Origin: Solobacterium sp. UBA636
GTDB taxonomy: Bacteria > Bacillota_I > Bacilli_A > Erysipelotrichales > Erysipelotrichaceae
Assembly (NCBI GenBank): GCA_002299675.1
Contig: DBOW01000001.1
Location: 13,738 to 21,203, forward strand
Direction: 5' to 3'
DNA: 7,466 bases
The position numbers were made by a program, and so were the translations under genes. Shown piece by piece: positions 5,697 to 7,466 of this stretch. How positions within the stretch are numbered: the stretch's first letter is position 1; each line of letters opens with the position of its first letter. The notes under the pieces were generated by a model. It was not told where the DNA came from. It saw only the letters and a program-made list of their open reading frames with translations, and made no database searches.

Positions 5697-6155
5697 TTGT
5701 ATCTGCTGTTATTTTTATTCTGGCTGATATTAATGGGCAGGGTAACAACTGAAATAGTCATTTTTGGCATTGGTTTAACTGTTCTGACTGGCATAATGAT
5801 GTATGTTCTGTTTGGTTATACGCCTAAGAAGGAGATAAGGTATCTTATTCGGGTTCCTTTATTTGTTGTCTATATTTTTGTGCTGATCAGGGAAATAATT
5901 ATTGCGAACATTAATGTTATGCAGGTAATTACTAATAAGGAAATTAAGATTGAGCCTACTCTGGTTACTTTCCATTCGGGTTTAAAAACCAGTTTTGGAA
6001 AATTCATGCTGGCAAATTCAATCACTCTGACACCGGGTACTATTTCGGTAAATGTTAAGGGTGATGTTTTTACTGTGCACTGTTTAAGTACTGCTTTTCT
6101 GGATGTGAGTGAGAACTCACCTTTTATCACTTATATTAAGAGGCTGGAGGGGTAA
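5697..6155 (+). CDS. mnhE: Mrp/Mnh cation antiporter subunit E
   Basis: Encodes 152 residues, close to the usual MnhE length. MnhE is a small membrane subunit of the multi-subunit Mrp Na+/H+ antiporter and of the related Mrp-like part of membrane-bound hydrogenases (MbhA). Hydrophobic segments lie near residues 1-13, 18-40 and 50-70. A soluble C-terminal domain follows, with the family signature NSITLTPGT (108-115 region) and VHCLST (127-132). The start is TTG at 5697: AGGGGG at 5684-5689 lies 7 nt upstream, and the first ATG (residue 13) would delete the first membrane segment. A TACAAT at 5658-5663 is a weak possible -10, so the operon may have its own promoter or be read from the preceding gene. 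The TAA stop shares a base with the first ATG of mnhF. Confidence 0.93.
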   Translation: MYLLLFLFWLILMGRVTTEIVIFGIGLTVLTGIMMYVLFGYTPKKEIRYLIRVPLFVVYIFVLIREIIIANINVMQVITNKEIKIEPTLVTFHSGLKTSFGKFMLANSITLTPGTISVNVKGDVFTVHCLSTAFLDVSENSPFITYIKRLEG

Positions 6156-6157
6156 TG

Positions 6158-6436
6158 ATGGAGAAGTATTTTAATGTATTGATGATACTGGTCTTTGTGG
6201 TACTGGTTATCAGCATATTTTTTTCTTTGTTCAGGACAATTATCGGGCCAAGAAGGGCAGATCGAATCATGGGTATCAATATGATCGGTTCTTTTTCAAC
6301 TCTGGCTTTAGCTCTGCTGGCTGTAATGTATAAACAAAGCTGGCTGCTGGATATTTGTCTTGTGTACTGTCTGATTTCGTTTCTGGCGGTTGTGGCTCTT
6401 ACCAAGATTTCGATTGTCGGAAAGGATAAAAAATGA
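6158..6436 (+). CDS. mnhF: Mrp/Mnh cation antiporter subunit F
   Basis: Encodes 92 residues with three predicted membrane helices (about 6-27, 40-58 and 63-83), the standard MnhF size and shape. The family signature GPRRADRIMG (30-39) follows the first helix, and LLDICLVYCLISFLAVVALTK, running through the third, matches the conserved end with its buried aspartate (D65). Two adjacent ATGs (6155 and 6158) are possible. GGAGG at 6146-6150 is 7 nt from 6158 but only 4 nt from 6155, so 6158 is chosen; the first would add one Met. The stop overlaps the mnhG start by 4 nt (ATGA), suggesting translational coupling. Confidence 0.93.
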   Translation: MEKYFNVLMILVFVVLVISIFFSLFRTIIGPRRADRIMGINMIGSFSTLALALLAVMYKQSWLLDICLVYCLISFLAVVALTKISIVGKDKK

Positions 6437-6750
6437 ATATAGTAAGGCTTGTTTTTGCGACTGTCTGTTTTATCTGTGGCAGTATTACTATTCTTATTTC
6501 GATTGTGGGTGTATTCCGTTTTAAGTTTGTGTTAAACAGAATGCATTGTGCAGCTATTATTGATTCGATTGGTTTTTTATTAATTATTGTTGGATTGATG
6601 TTTGTGGGTGGTTTTGATTATATACCTAAACTGCTGCTGGTACTTTGTATTCAGTGGATTGGTTCGCCTATTGCCTCACATCTGGTAACAAGACTGGAGA
6701 TTGAGGTTGATGTTGAGGCTAAGGAACATATGGAGGAAAAGAAGCTATGA
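6433..6750 (+). CDS. mnhG: Mrp/Mnh cation antiporter subunit G
   Basis: Encodes 105 residues, the usual MnhG length, with three membrane helices (about 6-28, 41-60 and 66-84). The family's conserved loop GVFRFKFVLNRMHCAAIIDSIG (starting at residue 26) corresponds to the common GLxRLPDxxxRLHAATKADTLG. It is noticeably divergent here: the usual proline-aspartate is replaced by lysine-phenylalanine. The later GSPIASHLVTR (77-87) corresponds to TSPVATHLIAR. The last 18 residues form a charged cytoplasmic tail. It overlaps mnhF and the next gene by 4 nt each (ATGA at both ends). AAAGG at 6421-6425 is 7 nt from the ATG. Confidence 0.92.
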   Translation: MNIVRLVFATVCFICGSITILISIVGVFRFKFVLNRMHCAAIIDSIGFLLIIVGLMFVGGFDYIPKLLLVLCIQWIGSPIASHLVTRLEIEVDVEAKEHMEEKKL

Positions 6751-7007
6751 ATTATATTGAGATAGCCCTTCTTCTGTCGGTACTGGTTTGCGGTATTGCG
6801 ACCTGTGTCTGCAAGAATCTGATGACATCTTTAATTATCTATATGGCTTATTCGGTTGTTATGTCAATTATCTGGGCAATGCTTCAGGCACCAGATCTGG
6901 CAATAACCGAGGCAGCGGTAGGCGCCGGTATTTCTTCAATTCTTCTGTTTATTACTTTAAGGAAGATAAAAGATCTTCAGAAACGAGGTTTTAAGGATGA
7001 AGATTAG
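6747..7007 (+). CDS. mbhD: MbhD-like subunit (MrpA C-terminal-type domain, DUF4040)
   Basis: Encodes 86 residues with three hydrophobic helices (about 3-21, 25-46 and 56-71) and a short charged tail. The segment QAPDLAITEAAVGAGISSIL (47-66) matches the block in the C-terminal part of MrpA and in MbhD of archaeal membrane-bound hydrogenase, including a membrane glutamate (E55) in the TEA motif. In most bacterial Mrp operons this region is fused to the large MrpA protein; here it stands alone, as in Mbh-type operons. ATG overlaps the mnhG stop by 4 nt, with GGAGG at 6732-6736. The product probably sits between the MrpG-like and MrpB-like subunits and helps form the proton or sodium path; that role is inferred from the family. 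Confidence 0.85.
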   Translation: MNYIEIALLLSVLVCGIATCVCKNLMTSLIIYMAYSVVMSIIWAMLQAPDLAITEAAVGAGISSILLFITLRKIKDLQKRGFKDED

Positions 7008-7466
7008 TGAGTGGCTGAAACAGTGGGACGAGGGAAACTTTGATTTCTCACAAAAGATAACCGGTGATCTGCATGAGAGTGATCCTGAGGACAAGACTGA
7101 GGATGTTAAGTGGTCACACGATACCTATAAGGCTATAAGTCATGAGGAGGAGAAGCTTTTTAACAGGGTTTATCCGGTTATATCGGTTATCATGGCTTTT
7201 ATGCTGATATTTTTTATGCTGAGAGTTGTGGTTGATATGCCCGCTTTTGGTAAGGCAGATACTCCTGCCAATTCCAGTGAAGTTATAAGAAGATATGTAG
7301 AGAATGGTCTTGATGAAGCTGGAGCCATCAATATTGTGGCATCGGTAATTCTGGACTATCGTGCTTTTGATACGCTGGGTGAATCGCATGTGCTCTTTAC
7401 TGCGTCAGTGGTTGTGCTGGTGCTTCTGTTGACAATGAAGCCTCAAAGGGAGCTGAAAAGTGAAAG
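6997..7466 (+). CDS. mbhE: MbhE-like subunit, 3' end cut by the window edge
   Basis: An open frame of 156 codons runs to the window end without a stop, so the C-terminus is missing. It overlaps the mbhD-like gene by 11 nt, with GAGG at 6985-6988, 8 nt before ATG 6997. Residues 1-57 are hydrophilic and mostly acidic (KITGDLHESDPEDKTED, 20-36). They are followed by a membrane helix (about 59-77), an outside loop, a conserved INIVASVILDYRAFDTLGE block (110-128) and a second helix (about 130-146). The DYRAFDTLGE motif is the hallmark of MbhE and of the extreme C-terminus of MrpA (DFRGFDTLGE). The product would be a membrane subunit of a Mrp-type antiporter or a membrane-bound hydrogenase. The next genes are expected to be MrpB, C and D homologues. 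Confidence 0.85.
   Translation, partial: MKISEWLKQWDEGNFDFSQKITGDLHESDPEDKTEDVKWSHDTYKAISHEEEKLFNRVYPVISVIMAFMLIFFMLRVVVDMPAFGKADTPANSSEVIRRYVENGLDEAGAINIVASVILDYRAFDTLGESHVLFTASVVVLVLLLTMKPQRELKSE

Noticed and set aside
7114..7389. Minus-strand open frame inside the MbhE-like gene
   Set aside because: The plus-strand frame carries the DYRAFDTLGE signature and fits the operon; the minus-strand frame has no support.

Overview
The window reads as chromosomal DNA of an anaerobic, low-to-moderate GC Firmicute. The pointers are AT-rich intergenic DNA, strong GGAGG-type ribosome binding sites, several extended -10 promoters, a transketolase split into two subunits, and a [4Fe-4S]-type PurF relative. 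A gut-type member of the Erysipelotrichia or Clostridia would fit, but that is an inference with no marker gene behind it. All ten genes lie on the + strand. I see no RNA gene, CRISPR array, insertion sequence or phage gene.

Layout. (1) 1-515: an AT-rich leader with an extended -10 promoter, a complete HU-type histone-like gene (189-476) and its intrinsic terminator. (2) 520-3106: a short-chain dehydrogenase/reductase whose ATG lies 4 nt after that terminator's T-tract and lacks a Shine-Dalgarno site. Two transketolase half-genes follow, joined by a 1-nt TAATG overlap and closed by a strong terminator. (3) 3107-4755: a perfect 10-bp inverted repeat, an extended -10 promoter, and a PurF-family protein. 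Its phosphoribosyltransferase half and Fe-S cysteines are kept, but its glutamine-hydrolysing site, including the N-terminal cysteine, is gone. A perfect-stem terminator follows. (4) 4779-5645: a putative promoter, a long leader hairpin that also holds the only ribosome binding site, and a membrane-anchored protein that looks like a TIM-barrel glycoside hydrolase relative. (5) 5697-7466: a tightly overlapping cation-antiporter operon (mnhE, mnhF, mnhG, mbhD-like, mbhE-like) that runs off the window end.

How they work together. The two transketolase halves make one enzyme of the non-oxidative pentose phosphate pathway, which supplies ribose 5-phosphate and hence PRPP. The next gene encodes a PRPP-binding PurF relative, so the pairing is metabolically suggestive, although a terminator and a promoter separate them. 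The last five genes follow the order of the Mrp-like module of archaeal membrane-bound hydrogenases (MrpE, F, G, MbhD, MbhE), with the MrpA C-terminal region present as two small separate genes. Whether the operon continues as a stand-alone Na+/H+ antiporter or as an H2-evolving complex cannot be seen.

Most worth a second look: the PurF paralogue with a dismantled glutaminase site, the leader hairpin at 4805-4842, the Mrp/Mbh-type operon, and the unassigned membrane-anchored barrel protein.
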